64,000 nt of DNA from JAJEBT01 sp965214975. Lineage in GTDB: Bacteria; Pseudomonadota; Alphaproteobacteria; MPNO01; UBA830. Positions 10,168 through 19,879 of the stretch are shown here, piece by piece. Position 1 is the first letter of the stretch; every line of letters starts with the position of its first letter. The DNA is taken from positions 1,984,001 through 2,048,000 of the forward strand of contig OZ244055.1 of NCBI GenBank assembly GCA_965214975.1. The letters run 5' to 3'. The notes beneath the pieces are model-generated. The model was not told the DNA's origin. It made no database searches and was given only the letters and a program-made list of their open reading frames with translations. A program made the translations under genes and the position numbers.

Positions 10168-10977
10168 CTAGGCGGCCGCCTCCGGACTGTCGTCGGGCTG
10201 GCAGAGGGCGCGGCCGGAATCGGAGCGGATGAAGTCCACGATCTCCATCACGGCCGGCTGGTGGCTGTAGCCCTCCGTCACGTCGTCGAGTCGCTCGGCC
10301 ATCGTGCCCTCCTTGGCGAACATGAGGCGGTAGGCCCGCCGCAGCGACGTTATGGCCTCCCTGGAGAACCCCCGCCGCTTCATCCCGACCACGTTGAGCC
10401 CGCCGAGACGGGCGCGGTTGCCCTTGACGGAGCCGTAGGGGATGACGCTGTTCTCGACCCCGGACATCCCGCCCACCATCGCGTGCCTGCCGATCCGGCA
10501 GTACTGGTGAACGGCGGACAGGCCCCCGAGGATGACGAAGTCCTCGACCGCCACGTGCCCGGCAAGCGTCGCGTTGTTGGCCATGATCACGTGATCGCCC
10601 ACGAGACAGTCGTGGGCGACGTGGGCGCCGACCATCAGGAGGCAGTTGTTCCCGACCCTGGTGACCATGCCGCCGCCTTCGGTGCCCGGATTGATCGTGA
10701 CGTGCTCCCGGATGACGTTGTTCGCCCCGATCTCGAGACGCGACGGCTCGCCCCGGTACTTCATGTCCTGCGGCGGATGGCCGATCGAGGCGAACGGGTG
10801 GATCCGGCAGTTCGGCCCCATCTCCGTGCGGCCCGCCACGACCACGTGCGACAGCAGTTCGCATCCGTCGCCCAGAACGACGTCCGGACCGACGACGCAG
10901 TACGGCCCGACGGAGACGCCGGTGCCGAGACCGGCGGCGGAATCGACGATCGCCGTGGGGTGGATGCCGGCCGTCAT
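10168..10977 (-). CDS. lpxA: UDP-N-acetylglucosamine acyltransferase
   Basis: LpxA transfers a 3-hydroxyacyl chain from ACP to UDP-GlcNAc, the first step of lipid A synthesis. The 269 residues begin with left-handed beta-helix hexapeptide repeats (IHPTAIVDSAAGLGTGVSVG), and the catalytic histidine region LMVGAHVAHDCLVGDHV is conserved. The C-terminal helical domain ends in SDSGRALCQ. The ATG at 10977 overlaps the fabZ stop by 4 nt (ATGA), which fixes the start; the frame stays open about 80 bp upstream without homology. A 110-bp gap separates it from the LpxI-LpxB fusion, the largest gap in this lipid A segment. Confidence 0.95.
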   Translation of the reverse strand: MTAGIHPTAIVDSAAGLGTGVSVGPYCVVGPDVVLGDGCELLSHVVVAGRTEMGPNCRIHPFASIGHPPQDMKYRGEPSRLEIGANNVIREHVTINPGTEGGGMVTRVGNNCLLMVGAHVAHDCLVGDHVIMANNATLAGHVAVEDFVILGGLSAVHQYCRIGRHAMVGGMSGVENSVIPYGSVKGNRARLGGLNVVGMKRRGFSREAITSLRRAYRLMFAKEGTMAERLDDVTEGYSHQPAVMEIVDFIRSDSGRALCQPDDSPEAAA

Positions 10978-11435
10978 ACGTCCATGATCATGGCCGAATA
11001 GTTCGCCTCGGCCACGATCTCTCCGTCGACCTTGGCCTGCGCGCCGCATTTCCACACGTTCTTGCGGCGGTGCAGCTTGCGGGCGTGGACGAAGAGCTGG
11101 TCGCCCGGCCTGACGGGCCGGCGGAACCTGGCGCTGTCGATCGACATGAAGTACACCACCTTCCCCTTGGCGTCGGTCCCGAGCGTGTGCATCACGAACA
11201 CGGCCGCCGTCTGGGCCATGGCCTCGATGATCAGCACCCCGGGCATGACCGGTTCCCCGGGGAAATGCCCCATGAAGTAGTTCTCGTTGACCGTCACGTT
11301 CTTGATGCAGATCGCGCTGACGTCGGCGACCACCTCCACGATGCGGTCGATCAGCAGAAACGGATACCGGTGCGGGATCATCTCCATGATCCTCCGCACG
11401 TCCATCGTGGCGCTCCCCGCCTCGGACCCGTTCAT
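10974..11435 (-). CDS. fabZ: 3-hydroxyacyl-ACP dehydratase
   Basis: FabZ dehydrates 3-hydroxyacyl-ACP in fatty acid elongation and competes with LpxA and LpxD for this precursor, which explains the conserved clustering. The 153-residue hot-dog-fold protein has the IPHRYPFLLIDR motif and the catalytic pair His57 in GHFPGEPVMPGV and Glu71 in IIEAMAQ. The chosen ATG at 11435 overlaps the lpxD stop by 4 nt. It ends inside the lpxA start, again by 4 nt, giving a tightly coupled lpxD-fabZ-lpxA unit. Confidence 0.95.
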   Translation of the reverse strand: MNGSEAGSATMDVRRIMEMIPHRYPFLLIDRIVEVVADVSAICIKNVTVNENYFMGHFPGEPVMPGVLIIEAMAQTAAVFVMHTLGTDAKGKVVYFMSIDSARFRRPVRPGDQLFVHARKLHRRKNVWKCGAQAKVDGEIVAEANYSAMIMDV

Positions 11436-12463
11436 TCTCGAGTGCCCTCTTTTCCCGCCAGCCTCGACAGCGTCACGGCTTGCCGGAAAAACTGCATGAT
11501 CGGGACCGCGGGCGTCCCCATGACCGTGCCGCCCGGCGGCACGTCGCGCACGACGCCGGAATGCCCGGCCACCCTGGCGCCGTCGCCCACGGAAAGATGC
11601 CCGGAAATCGCCGTCATGCCCCCCACCATCACCCGGTCGCCGAGCCTGCTGCTGCCGGCCACGCCAGCCATGCCCGCGATCGCGCAATGGCGTCCGAGGC
11701 GCACGTTGTGCCCGATCTGGACCAGATTATCAATCCGGCTCCCCCTTCCGATGACCGTGTCCGGACCGGCGCCGCGGTCCACGGCGCTGTTGGCGCCGAT
11801 CTCGACGCCGTCCTCGATCACCACCCGGCCGAGCTGGGGGATCGTCACCGTCTCCTCCGGCGCGAACGCGATCCCGAATCCCGGCTCGCCGATCCGCGCC
11901 CCCGCGCAGAGAACCACCCGGTTGCCGACCAGCGAGCAGCGGACCGAGACCAGCGGCCCGATGCGGCACCCGTCCCCGATCCTGACCCCTTCGCCGATGT
12001 AGGCGTTGGGGCCGATGACGCAGTTCTCCCCGATCTCCGCCCCGGGACCGATCACGGCGCCGACCCCGATCACGGTGCCGGCGCCGACGGCCGCGTCCGG
12101 GTGAACCGCCTCGCCGGGCCCGGTCGGGACGTACATGCGGTCCCAGTCCGGATGGAACGCCGCGGCGACCCGGGCGTAGGCGAGATAGGGCCGGTCCGTC
12201 ACCAGCACCGCGGTTTCCGCCGGGGCCTGCGCGGCGTAGCGGCTCTCGACGATGCAGCACCCGGCGCGGGTGGCGCGGAACTGGTCCGCGTAGCGCTTGT
12301 TGTCGAGGAAGCTCACGTCCTCGCCGGTCGCGGCGTCGAGCGGCGCGACATTGGCGAACCGGCGTTCGGGGTCGTCCGACGCGCCCGCCGCCGCCCCGGA
12401 GACGCGCGCCAGCTCGCGGAGGGAAAGCGGATCCCCCGGCGGGAAGAAACGGGTGTCCGGCAC
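11432..12463 (-). CDS. lpxD: UDP-3-O-(3-hydroxyacyl)glucosamine N-acyltransferase
   Basis: LpxD adds the second hydroxyacyl chain, at the 2-amino group, in lipid A synthesis. The 343-residue protein has an N-terminal uridine-binding domain (about 1-100) followed by hexapeptide repeats of a left-handed beta-helix (GAGTVIGVGAVIGPGAEIG and similar). The catalytic histidine is in LVQIGHNVRLG. It starts 3 bp after the skp stop and overlaps fabZ by 4 nt. Nothing is unusual in length or composition. Confidence 0.95.
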   Translation of the reverse strand: MPDTRFFPPGDPLSLRELARVSGAAAGASDDPERRFANVAPLDAATGEDVSFLDNKRYADQFRATRAGCCIVESRYAAQAPAETAVLVTDRPYLAYARVAAAFHPDWDRMYVPTGPGEAVHPDAAVGAGTVIGVGAVIGPGAEIGENCVIGPNAYIGEGVRIGDGCRIGPLVSVRCSLVGNRVVLCAGARIGEPGFGIAFAPEETVTIPQLGRVVIEDGVEIGANSAVDRGAGPDTVIGRGSRIDNLVQIGHNVRLGRHCAIAGMAGVAGSSRLGDRVMVGGMTAISGHLSVGDGARVAGHSGVVRDVPPGGTVMGTPAVPIMQFFRQAVTLSRLAGKEGTRE

Positions 12464-12465
12464 CG

Positions 12466-13047
12466 CTACCGCGCCTCCCGACCGGCTTCCTCTTTCTCCT
12501 CCAGCCGCAGCTCGACCGCGGGCAGCCTGTCGTCGAGGCGCTTGACGAGTTCCGGCGTCAGGTCGAGAGAGGCCACGGCATCGAACACCACGCCCTTTTC
12601 AAGCACGATGTCGATCTTGAGGGTCTCGCGAAGTTCCCGCGTCGTCGCGACCAGGTTCGTCATGATCACGTCCCGGGCCCTTCTGAACGCCCGGTCGAGC
12701 TGGCGCTTGCGTTCGCGGATGGCCGTCTGGGTCTTCAGGCCCTCGTCCTGGAACTCCCCCCGGCGCCTGGCGAACTCCTCGGACGAAAGGAGCGTCTGCT
12801 GGCCGGCGAGTTTCCTGCCCTTCTCGCGCAGCTGCCGTTCCTGCTCCCGGACCCGCTCCTCGAACCTCTTGCGGACGGCGTTCATCTCCCCGCGCACCTT
12901 CCGCGCGGCCACGGCCTCGCTGAAAACCCGCTTGACGTCGACGATCCCGATCCGCAGTCCGGTTCCGGACTGCGCCTGCGCCCCGCCGTGGACCGCGGCG
13001 AGAAGGACGATCGCGACCGCCGGCCACAGCCGCCCCGGCGCGGACAT
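12466..13047 (-). CDS. skp: OmpH/Skp family periplasmic chaperone
   Basis: Skp-type chaperones hold unfolded outer-membrane proteins in the periplasm and hand them to the BAM complex. The 193-residue protein has a signal peptide (VAIVLLAAVHGGAQAQ, cleavage probably after AQA), a short beta strand IGIVDVKRVF, and a long charged helical region rich in Arg, Glu and Gln that fits the coiled-coil arms of Skp. The C-terminus is acidic and basic (RLEEKEEAGREAR). The ATG overlaps the bamA stop by one base (TGATG), the normal bamA-skp-lpxD order. Confidence 0.88.
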   Translation of the reverse strand: MSAPGRLWPAVAIVLLAAVHGGAQAQSGTGLRIGIVDVKRVFSEAVAARKVRGEMNAVRKRFEERVREQERQLREKGRKLAGQQTLLSSEEFARRRGEFQDEGLKTQTAIRERKRQLDRAFRRARDVIMTNLVATTRELRETLKIDIVLEKGVVFDAVASLDLTPELVKRLDDRLPAVELRLEEKEEAGREAR

Positions 13048-15347
13048 CAGAACCTCGTCCCTATGCCGAACCGGAAGGTCTCCGTCTTGTCGAACTCCTC
13101 CTTCGCCACGGGCCGCGACCAGCTCAGCGTCATCGGGCCGAGCGGGGTGCTGAGCGACAGGCCGAACCCCGTCGAGACGCGCAGCGAGCTCTCGTGCAGC
13201 AGCTCGCTCTCCTCCGTCGACCGACTCTCGCGCAGGAACTCGGTGATCGACCCGATTCCGCCGACCGTCCCGAAATCGGTGTACAAGCGGCCCGAGACGC
13301 CCAGCTCGTTGGGAAGCCCGACCGGGAAGATCAGCTGCACCGTGCCGCGGTAGAACCAGTCGCCGCCGAGCGCGTCCTCGCCGTCCCGCGGACCGACGCC
13401 CCGGGGCTCGAAGCCGCGAAGCGAGGCTCCGCCCAGGAAGTACCGCTCCGACAGCCGGGTGGGGTCTCCGAAGCTGTGGATGTGCCCGCCCTCGAGCACG
13501 GCGCCCAGGATCCAGTTCTCCGCCAGCGGCCGGTAGTAGTCGACCCTGATCTCGTTGCGCAGGTAGCGCCGGTCGCCGCCGATGCCCGCGCCGACGTTCC
13601 TCACTCTCGCGGAATGGCCTTCGGTCGGGTCGATGCGGCTGTTGCGGAGGTCGTGGAGCAGCGTGTGGCCGATCGACGAGACCGTGGTCTTGCCCTCCTC
13701 GCCCCGCACGGCCAGGGAGGCGGTGTCGCCGACGTCGTCGACGTCGGACTCCTCCAGCCGGTAGGTCCACCGCTGCGACAGATGCTCCGCGAGCCGGTAG
13801 CCGACGCGCAGGGCGACCCCGGTGCTGTCGAGGTCGTAGGAGCTCTCGTCCTGGAGATCCTGGCTCGAGCGGTAGAGATCGAAGCCGGCCGAGAGATCCC
13901 TGCCCAGAAAATAGGGCTCGGTGAAGCTCAGTGTGGCCTGGTCCCGGTCGGCGCCGATCTCGAGACTCAGCCCGAGCTCCTGCCCCCGCCCGAGAAGATT
14001 CCGCTCGCGGACGCCGAGATCCGTCACCACGCCGCCGTCGGTGGTGTAGCCCACCCCGATGGAGAGATCGCCCGTCGCCCGCTCCCGGACGGCGATCTTG
14101 ACGACGGCGCGGTCGGGCGCGCTTCCGCGCTCGTTGGTCATGTCGACCTTGTCGAAGAACCCGAGATCGACGATGCGCTGGCGGCTGCGCCGCAGCCTGG
14201 ACGTGCTGAACAGATCCCCCTCGACCAGCAGCATCTCCCGCCGGATCACCCCGTCCTCGGTGCGGACGTTTCCGGTGATCTCGATTCTCTCCACGACCAC
14301 CCGCGGGCTCTCGCTGACGACGAACCGGATGCCGATCGACCGGTTCCGACGGTCCCGCTGCACGCGCGGCTCGACCTCGACGTGGGCGTAGCCCAGATCC
14401 CCGAGCGCGTCGGTCAGCTCCCCGATGGACTCGTCGATCTCCTCGGCGTCGTACCAGTCGCCGGACCGGGTCGTGAGCGCGTCCTCGAGCGCCTCGACGT
14501 CGACCCCCTCGAGGGAGGTCTCGACGCCGACCTCCCCGAAGCGGTAGCGCTCGCCCTCGCTGAGCGCGAAGGTGACGAAGAAGGCGTCCTTCTCCGGCGT
14601 CAGCTCCCCGACGGCCGTGATGACGCGGAAGTCCGCGTAGCCCTCCGAGAGGTAGTGCCGGCGCAGCAGCTCTCGGTCGAAGGTCAGCCGGTCGGGGTCG
14701 TAGGTGTCGCCCGCGGCGAGGAACCGGTACCAGGCGCTCTCCTTGGTCTGGATGATGCCGCGGAGATCGTCGTCGTCGAAGGCCCGGTTTCCGATGAAGG
14801 CGATGCTGCGGATCTCCGTCAGCCCGCCCTCGTTGATCTCGAACACCAGATCGAGGCGGTTCTGCGGAAGCAGGATGACCTTCGGCTCGACCCTTGCGGT
14901 GAACCGCCCGCTGCGCCGGTAGACGTCGGCGATCCGCTGCACGTCGCGCTGCACGCGGGGACGGGTGAAGACGACGCGGGGACGCAGCTCGACCTCGCCC
15001 TGCAGATCCTCGTCGGAGATCCTCCTGTTCCCCTCGAAGGCGATGCGGTTGATGATCGGGTTCTCGACCACCCGCACCGCGATGCCGGGGCCGTCGCGCT
15101 CCACCACCACGTCGGCGAACAGCCCGCTGTCGAAAAGCGCCTTGAGCGCCCTGTCGAGTTCCTCGTCGGTCGGCGCGCGGCCGGGCTCGAGCCGCATGTA
15201 CTGGCGCACGGTGGCGGCCTCGATGCGCTGGTTGCCCTCGACGCGGACCTCGACCGCGCCGGTCTGCGGGCGCGCGTCGGGGACGAACGCGACGAGAAGA
15301 GCCGCGGCAAGCGCGAACCGCGCGCCAAATCCCGTGAAACAGCGCAT
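13047..15347 (-). CDS. bamA: Outer membrane protein assembly factor BamA
   Basis: BamA is the core of the machine that folds beta-barrel proteins into the outer membrane. The 766-residue precursor has a signal peptide ending near PDARPQ, five POTRA domains (about residues 25-425; the first begins VEVRVEGNQRIEAATVRQYM), and a 16-strand barrel ending in FRFGIGTRF with the terminal phenylalanine of the beta-signal. The barrel segment YFLGGASLRGFEPRGVGP holds the conserved RGF motif of the lid loop. I start at ATG 15347, where the signal peptide begins; the frame is open upstream through rseP. skp follows with a one-base overlap. Confidence 0.95.
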   Translation of the reverse strand: MRCFTGFGARFALAAALLVAFVPDARPQTGAVEVRVEGNQRIEAATVRQYMRLEPGRAPTDEELDRALKALFDSGLFADVVVERDGPGIAVRVVENPIINRIAFEGNRRISDEDLQGEVELRPRVVFTRPRVQRDVQRIADVYRRSGRFTARVEPKVILLPQNRLDLVFEINEGGLTEIRSIAFIGNRAFDDDDLRGIIQTKESAWYRFLAAGDTYDPDRLTFDRELLRRHYLSEGYADFRVITAVGELTPEKDAFFVTFALSEGERYRFGEVGVETSLEGVDVEALEDALTTRSGDWYDAEEIDESIGELTDALGDLGYAHVEVEPRVQRDRRNRSIGIRFVVSESPRVVVERIEITGNVRTEDGVIRREMLLVEGDLFSTSRLRRSRQRIVDLGFFDKVDMTNERGSAPDRAVVKIAVRERATGDLSIGVGYTTDGGVVTDLGVRERNLLGRGQELGLSLEIGADRDQATLSFTEPYFLGRDLSAGFDLYRSSQDLQDESSYDLDSTGVALRVGYRLAEHLSQRWTYRLEESDVDDVGDTASLAVRGEEGKTTVSSIGHTLLHDLRNSRIDPTEGHSARVRNVGAGIGGDRRYLRNEIRVDYYRPLAENWILGAVLEGGHIHSFGDPTRLSERYFLGGASLRGFEPRGVGPRDGEDALGGDWFYRGTVQLIFPVGLPNELGVSGRLYTDFGTVGGIGSITEFLRESRSTEESELLHESSLRVSTGFGLSLSTPLGPMTLSWSRPVAKEEFDKTETFRFGIGTRF

Positions 15348-15370
15348 GCTCGCAATCCCGGAATGCGCGG

Positions 15371-16501
15371 TCACGTCGCCCAGCCGACCAGGAAGTCGAC
15401 GACCCGCAGCTGGACAAGATCGTTCCACGTCGCGAAGACCATCAGCGCCAGCACCAGAGCCATGCCGATCCGGAGCCCGCACGCCTGCGCCCGCGCCCCG
15501 AGGGGCCGTCCGCGCAGGGCCTCGATGGCGTAGAACAGCAGGTGCCCCCCGTCGAGCAACGGGATGGGCAGCAGGTTGATCAGTCCCAGATTGATAGACA
15601 GCACCGCCACGAAGGTCAATATGCCGAACAGGCCGAGCTGCCACACGTCGCCCGAGATCTTCGCGATCCGGAGCGGCCCGCCGAGTTCCTCCAGCGTCCG
15701 GCGGCCGTCGACGAGCTGGCCGAAGGTGACGAGAATGTCGCCCGTCAGCGCCGCCGTCTCGACGGTGGCGCGCCACAGCGCCGCGAGCGGGCCGTCGCGC
15801 CGCCTGGCGGTCTCCGCACCGGCGCTCGCGACGCCGAGCCTTCCCACCCGCACCGGATTGCCGAAACGGTCGATCCGGTCCACGGAGTCGGGAACCGCGG
15901 TCAGAACGATCTCCCGGCCGTCCCGGATCACCTCGAACTCCAGCTCGGTGGCCGGGCGGAGGCGCACCGCGTGCGCGACCTCCTCGAAGCGCTCGACGCG
16001 GGTGCCGTCGACCCTGGAGATCAGGTCCCCCGGCCGGAAACCGGCCCGTTCCGCGGCGCTGCCCGCCACGACCTCGCCGACGCGCGGCGGCGTGAACGTC
16101 AGGCCCACGGTCGCGAACAGGCAGGCGAACACGGCGATCGCCAGCAGGAAGTTCGCCAGCGGCCCCGCCGCGGCCACGCAGGCGCGCTGGCCGACGCTCT
16201 TGGCCTCGAACGAATCCTCCGCGGGCCCGGCCTCCCCTTCGCGCGCCGCGCGCGCCCGGGGGTGCATCTCCCCGCGCATCCTGACGAACCCGCCCAGGGG
16301 AAGGACGCAGATCTTCCAGCGCGTTCCGCGGCGGTCCGTCCAGCCGGCGAGCTCGCGGCCGAAGCCGACCGCGAACTCCTCCACGCGGACGCCGCAACGG
16401 CGCGCGACGAGGTAGTGGCCCATCTCGTGCACGAAAACCACGACGGTGAACACCACCAGGAACGGCATCACGAAGTTCCAGAGCGTCGCGAGAACGTCCA
16501 T
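15371..16501 (-). CDS. rseP: Site-2 protease RseP (intramembrane zinc metalloprotease)
   Basis: RseP cleaves membrane-bound anti-sigma factors and remnant signal peptides within the bilayer. The 376-residue protein has a first transmembrane segment with the zinc site His25-Glu26-Met-Gly-His29 (VFVHEMGHYL). A PDZ domain follows (about 120-215), with VVAGSAAERAGFRPGDLI. Near the C-terminus the LDG motif lies in LLPIPLLDGGHLLFY before the last transmembrane helix. Only one clear PDZ domain is seen, as in many alphaproteobacterial members. It lies 15 bp after dxr and 23 bp before bamA. Confidence 0.93.
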   Translation of the reverse strand: MDVLATLWNFVMPFLVVFTVVVFVHEMGHYLVARRCGVRVEEFAVGFGRELAGWTDRRGTRWKICVLPLGGFVRMRGEMHPRARAAREGEAGPAEDSFEAKSVGQRACVAAAGPLANFLLAIAVFACLFATVGLTFTPPRVGEVVAGSAAERAGFRPGDLISRVDGTRVERFEEVAHAVRLRPATELEFEVIRDGREIVLTAVPDSVDRIDRFGNPVRVGRLGVASAGAETARRRDGPLAALWRATVETAALTGDILVTFGQLVDGRRTLEELGGPLRIAKISGDVWQLGLFGILTFVAVLSINLGLINLLPIPLLDGGHLLFYAIEALRGRPLGARAQACGLRIGMALVLALMVFATWNDLVQLRVVDFLVGWAT

Positions 16502-16516
16502 CGCGCCCCCTTCCCG

Positions 16517-17719
16517 TCAGGCCGCCGACCCGGTCCGCCCGGGCGCCGCGACGATCTCCGCGGCGACCCTGCGGGCGCCGCCGTCGACCGCCGCCACGTC
16601 GTCGAGCGAGCCGACCGCCGCGCCCTCCATGCCGGCCACGGTCTCCTCGACCACCCGCGCGATGTCGAGGAACCCGGCGGCGCCCGAGAGAAACGCCGCG
16701 ACCGCGACCTCGTTCGCCGCGTTCAGGGCGATCCGGTGGAACGCGCCCGCGCGCAGGGTCTCGCGGGCCAGCCGCAGGGCGGGGAACCGGACCGGGTCCG
16801 GTTTCTCGAAGGTGAGCTGCGCCACCTCGTCCAGCCTCAGCCGCGCGCTCGGCGAGGGAATCCGCTCGGGCCAGCCCAGGGTGTGGGCGATCGGCGTGCG
16901 CATGTCGGGCGTGCCCAGCTGGGCCAGCACCGAACCGTCCACGTGGCAGACCATGCCGTGGACGATGGACTGCGGATGCACGAGGACGTCGATCCGGCGT
17001 TCCGGAACGCCGAACAGGTAGTGCGCCTCGATCAGCTCCAGCCCCTTGTTCATCATGGTCGCGGAATCGACCGAGATCTTGGCGCCCATGTCCCAGTTCG
17101 GATGGGCGACGGCCTCGGCCGGCCCGGCGCGCCGCATCCGCTCCTCGGAAGCGCGCAGGAACGGCCCGCCCGACGTCGTGAGCACGATCCTCTCGACGCT
17201 CCGGGGGCGTTCGGGGTCGACGACCTGGAAGATGGCGTTGTGTTCGGAATCCACCGGCAGAAGCCTAGCGCCGCTGCGGTCGACGGCGGCCAGCATCAGG
17301 TCTCCGGCGCACACCAGGCTTTCCTTGTTCGCCAGCGCGACGATGGCGCCCTGGCGGATCGCCTCGAGGGTGGGCGCGAGGCCGGCCGCGCCGACGATCG
17401 CGGCCATGATCCAGTCGGCCGGCCGCGCCGCCGCCTCGGCCAGCGCCCCGGGGCCCGCGGCGGCCTCCACGTCCGTGCCCGCCAGCGCGCGCTTCAGCTC
17501 GCCGTGAAGCGACCCGTCGCCGATGACCGCGCAAGCGGCGCCGAGGGACCGGGCCTGCTCCGCCAGCAGCGCGACGTTGCGGTGCGCGGTCAGCGCCTCG
17601 ACCCGGTAGGACTCCGGATCGCGCCCGACCAGGTCGAGCGTGCTGCGGCCGACCGAGCCGGTCGACCCCAGGACCGAGACGCGCCGCGGTCCGGCGCGCC
17701 CGTCTCCGGCGGACGCCAC
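16517..17719 (-). CDS. dxr: 1-deoxy-D-xylulose 5-phosphate reductoisomerase
   Basis: Dxr converts DXP to 2-C-methyl-D-erythritol 4-phosphate, the committed step of the MEP isoprenoid pathway, using NADPH and a divalent metal. The 400 residues include the nucleotide-binding motif VLGSTGSVGRSTLDLV at the N-terminus, the LANKESLVCAG segment, the metal-site sequence LPVDSEHNAIFQ, and NMGAKISVDSATMMNKGLE. The C-terminal domain supplies ALNAANEVAV. It lies 3 bp after cdsA. With uppS nearby, the isoprenoid supply for undecaprenyl phosphate is grouped here. Confidence 0.95.
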   Translation of the reverse strand: MASAGDGRAGPRRVSVLGSTGSVGRSTLDLVGRDPESYRVEALTAHRNVALLAEQARSLGAACAVIGDGSLHGELKRALAGTDVEAAAGPGALAEAAARPADWIMAAIVGAAGLAPTLEAIRQGAIVALANKESLVCAGDLMLAAVDRSGARLLPVDSEHNAIFQVVDPERPRSVERIVLTTSGGPFLRASEERMRRAGPAEAVAHPNWDMGAKISVDSATMMNKGLELIEAHYLFGVPERRIDVLVHPQSIVHGMVCHVDGSVLAQLGTPDMRTPIAHTLGWPERIPSPSARLRLDEVAQLTFEKPDPVRFPALRLARETLRAGAFHRIALNAANEVAVAAFLSGAAGFLDIARVVEETVAGMEGAAVGSLDDVAAVDGGARRVAAEIVAAPGRTGSAA

Positions 17720-17722
17720 CGC

Positions 17723-18506
17723 TCAGCCCGCGCCGGCCGCCAGCAGCGCCGCCGCCGGCCCGGTCAGCAGCAGGCCGTCGGCGCGGTCGAGCACGCCGCC
17801 ATGGCCGGGAACGAGGCGACCCGTGTCCTTCGCCCCGTAACGGCGCTTGGCGGCCGAGACCGCGAGGTCGCCGGCCTGCGCCAGCAGCGCGAACGCCGCC
17901 GCGACCCCGGCGGCCGGGGCGGGATCCCCGAGGCCGGTGATCCGCGCCCACAGCCAGCCGCATGCCGCGGCGCAGAGGATCCCCCCGCACAGGCCCGCCC
18001 AGGTCTTGCCGGGGCTGATCCGGGGAGCCAGCCGGGGTCCGCCGAGCGTCCTGCCGCAGGCATAGGCCCCGGCGTCGGTGCTCCACACGACGCACAGGAG
18101 GCCGAGCACCAGTTCGCGCCCCGCCGGCGGCGTCCCGCGCAGCCAGAGAAAGACGATGCCGAACAGGACGAGCGCCAGCGCGCCGAGGGCGAAGACGGCG
18201 GAATCGCCCGAGATTCCGCCGCCGCGCGGGCGCAGGACGCCCGCGGCGGTGACGGCCGCGACGGCCGTGGCCGCGAGCGGCGTCGCGAGGTGGACCGCGG
18301 CGCAGCCCGCCAGCGCGCCCGCTGCCAGGGTCCACCCCTGGCCCCGGCGGGCGCCGCACAGGCGCGTCCATTCCCGGACCATCGCCATCGCCGCGGTCAG
18401 CACGAGAAGCTCGTGCCACGGCGAACCGAAATGGACCGCGGCAAGAACCGGAGGGGCCAGAACGCAGGCCGAAACCAGGCGCAGGAGAAGATTGCGGCGC
18501 GCTCCG

Positions 18507-18526
<20 letters not shown>
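17723..18526 (-). CDS. cdsA: Phosphatidate cytidylyltransferase
   Basis: CdsA makes CDP-diacylglycerol from CTP and phosphatidic acid at the inner membrane, feeding all phospholipid synthesis. The 267-residue protein is a polytopic membrane protein with about seven or eight hydrophobic segments. The family signature sits near the C-terminus as SAAKRRYGAKDTGRLVPGHG followed by GVLDRADG, and RISPGKTWAG is also conserved. The ATG at 18526 lies inside the end of uppS (20-nt overlap); the frame is open further upstream only in the uppS shadow. Confidence 0.92.
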
Positions 18527-19256
<730 letters not shown>

Positions 19257-19321
19257 CGTTCCCCTCTTCTCCGTCCGGCCCGTGCCGCGGGCGGCGGCCC
19301 CGCCAGCGGAGCGGCGCCGGA

Positions 19322-19879
19322 TCAGACCTGCATGATCTCGGCTTCCCGGGCCTCAAGCAGCTCCTCGATCTCCCGGACCACGGAATCCGTGAGCTCCTGA
19401 ATCTCCCCGGCCCACGCGCGCTGCTCGTCCCGGGACATGTCGCCGTCCCTTTCCGCCCTCTTGAGGGAATCGATCCCGTCGCGGCGGACGTTGCGCACGG
19501 CCACCTTCGCCTGCTCGGCGTAGTTCGCGGCGACCTTCGCCATCTCGATGCGCCGCTCCTCGGAGAGCTGCGGGATCGGAACCCTGACGACGGCGCCCTC
19601 GGTCTGGGGGTTGAGCCCGAGATCCGCCTCGCGAATCGCCTTCTCGACGGCGGCCACGAGCGACCTGTCCCAGACCTGGACGGTGAGCAGGCGCGCATCC
19701 GGGGCCCCGATCGTGCCGACCTGGTTCATCGGCAGCCGCGAGCCGTAGGCGTCGACGACGACGGGCTCGAGCAGCGCCGGGGAGGCGCGCCCGGTCCTGA
19801 GGCCGCCGAATTCCGACTTGAGAACCTCGACCGCGCCGTTCATCCGCCTCTCGAGATCCTTCATGTCCGGGTCAGGCAC
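19322..19879 (-). CDS. frr: Ribosome recycling factor
   Basis: With EF-G, this factor splits post-termination ribosomes. The 185-residue length matches the E. coli protein when a GTG start at 19879 is used; that start places GLRTGRASPALLEPV at the conserved register (arginine at position 28). It overlaps the pyrH stop by 8 nt. An ATG five codons later (19864) is the alternative. Other motifs are PMNQVGTI-like RLPMNQVGTIGAPD and the C-terminal helix ending EAREAEIMQV. It is coupled to pyrH. Confidence 0.94.
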   Translation of the reverse strand: MPDPDMKDLERRMNGAVEVLKSEFGGLRTGRASPALLEPVVVDAYGSRLPMNQVGTIGAPDARLLTVQVWDRSLVAAVEKAIREADLGLNPQTEGAVVRVPIPQLSEERRIEMAKVAANYAEQAKVAVRNVRRDGIDSLKRAERDGDMSRDEQRAWAGEIQELTDSVVREIEELLEAREAEIMQV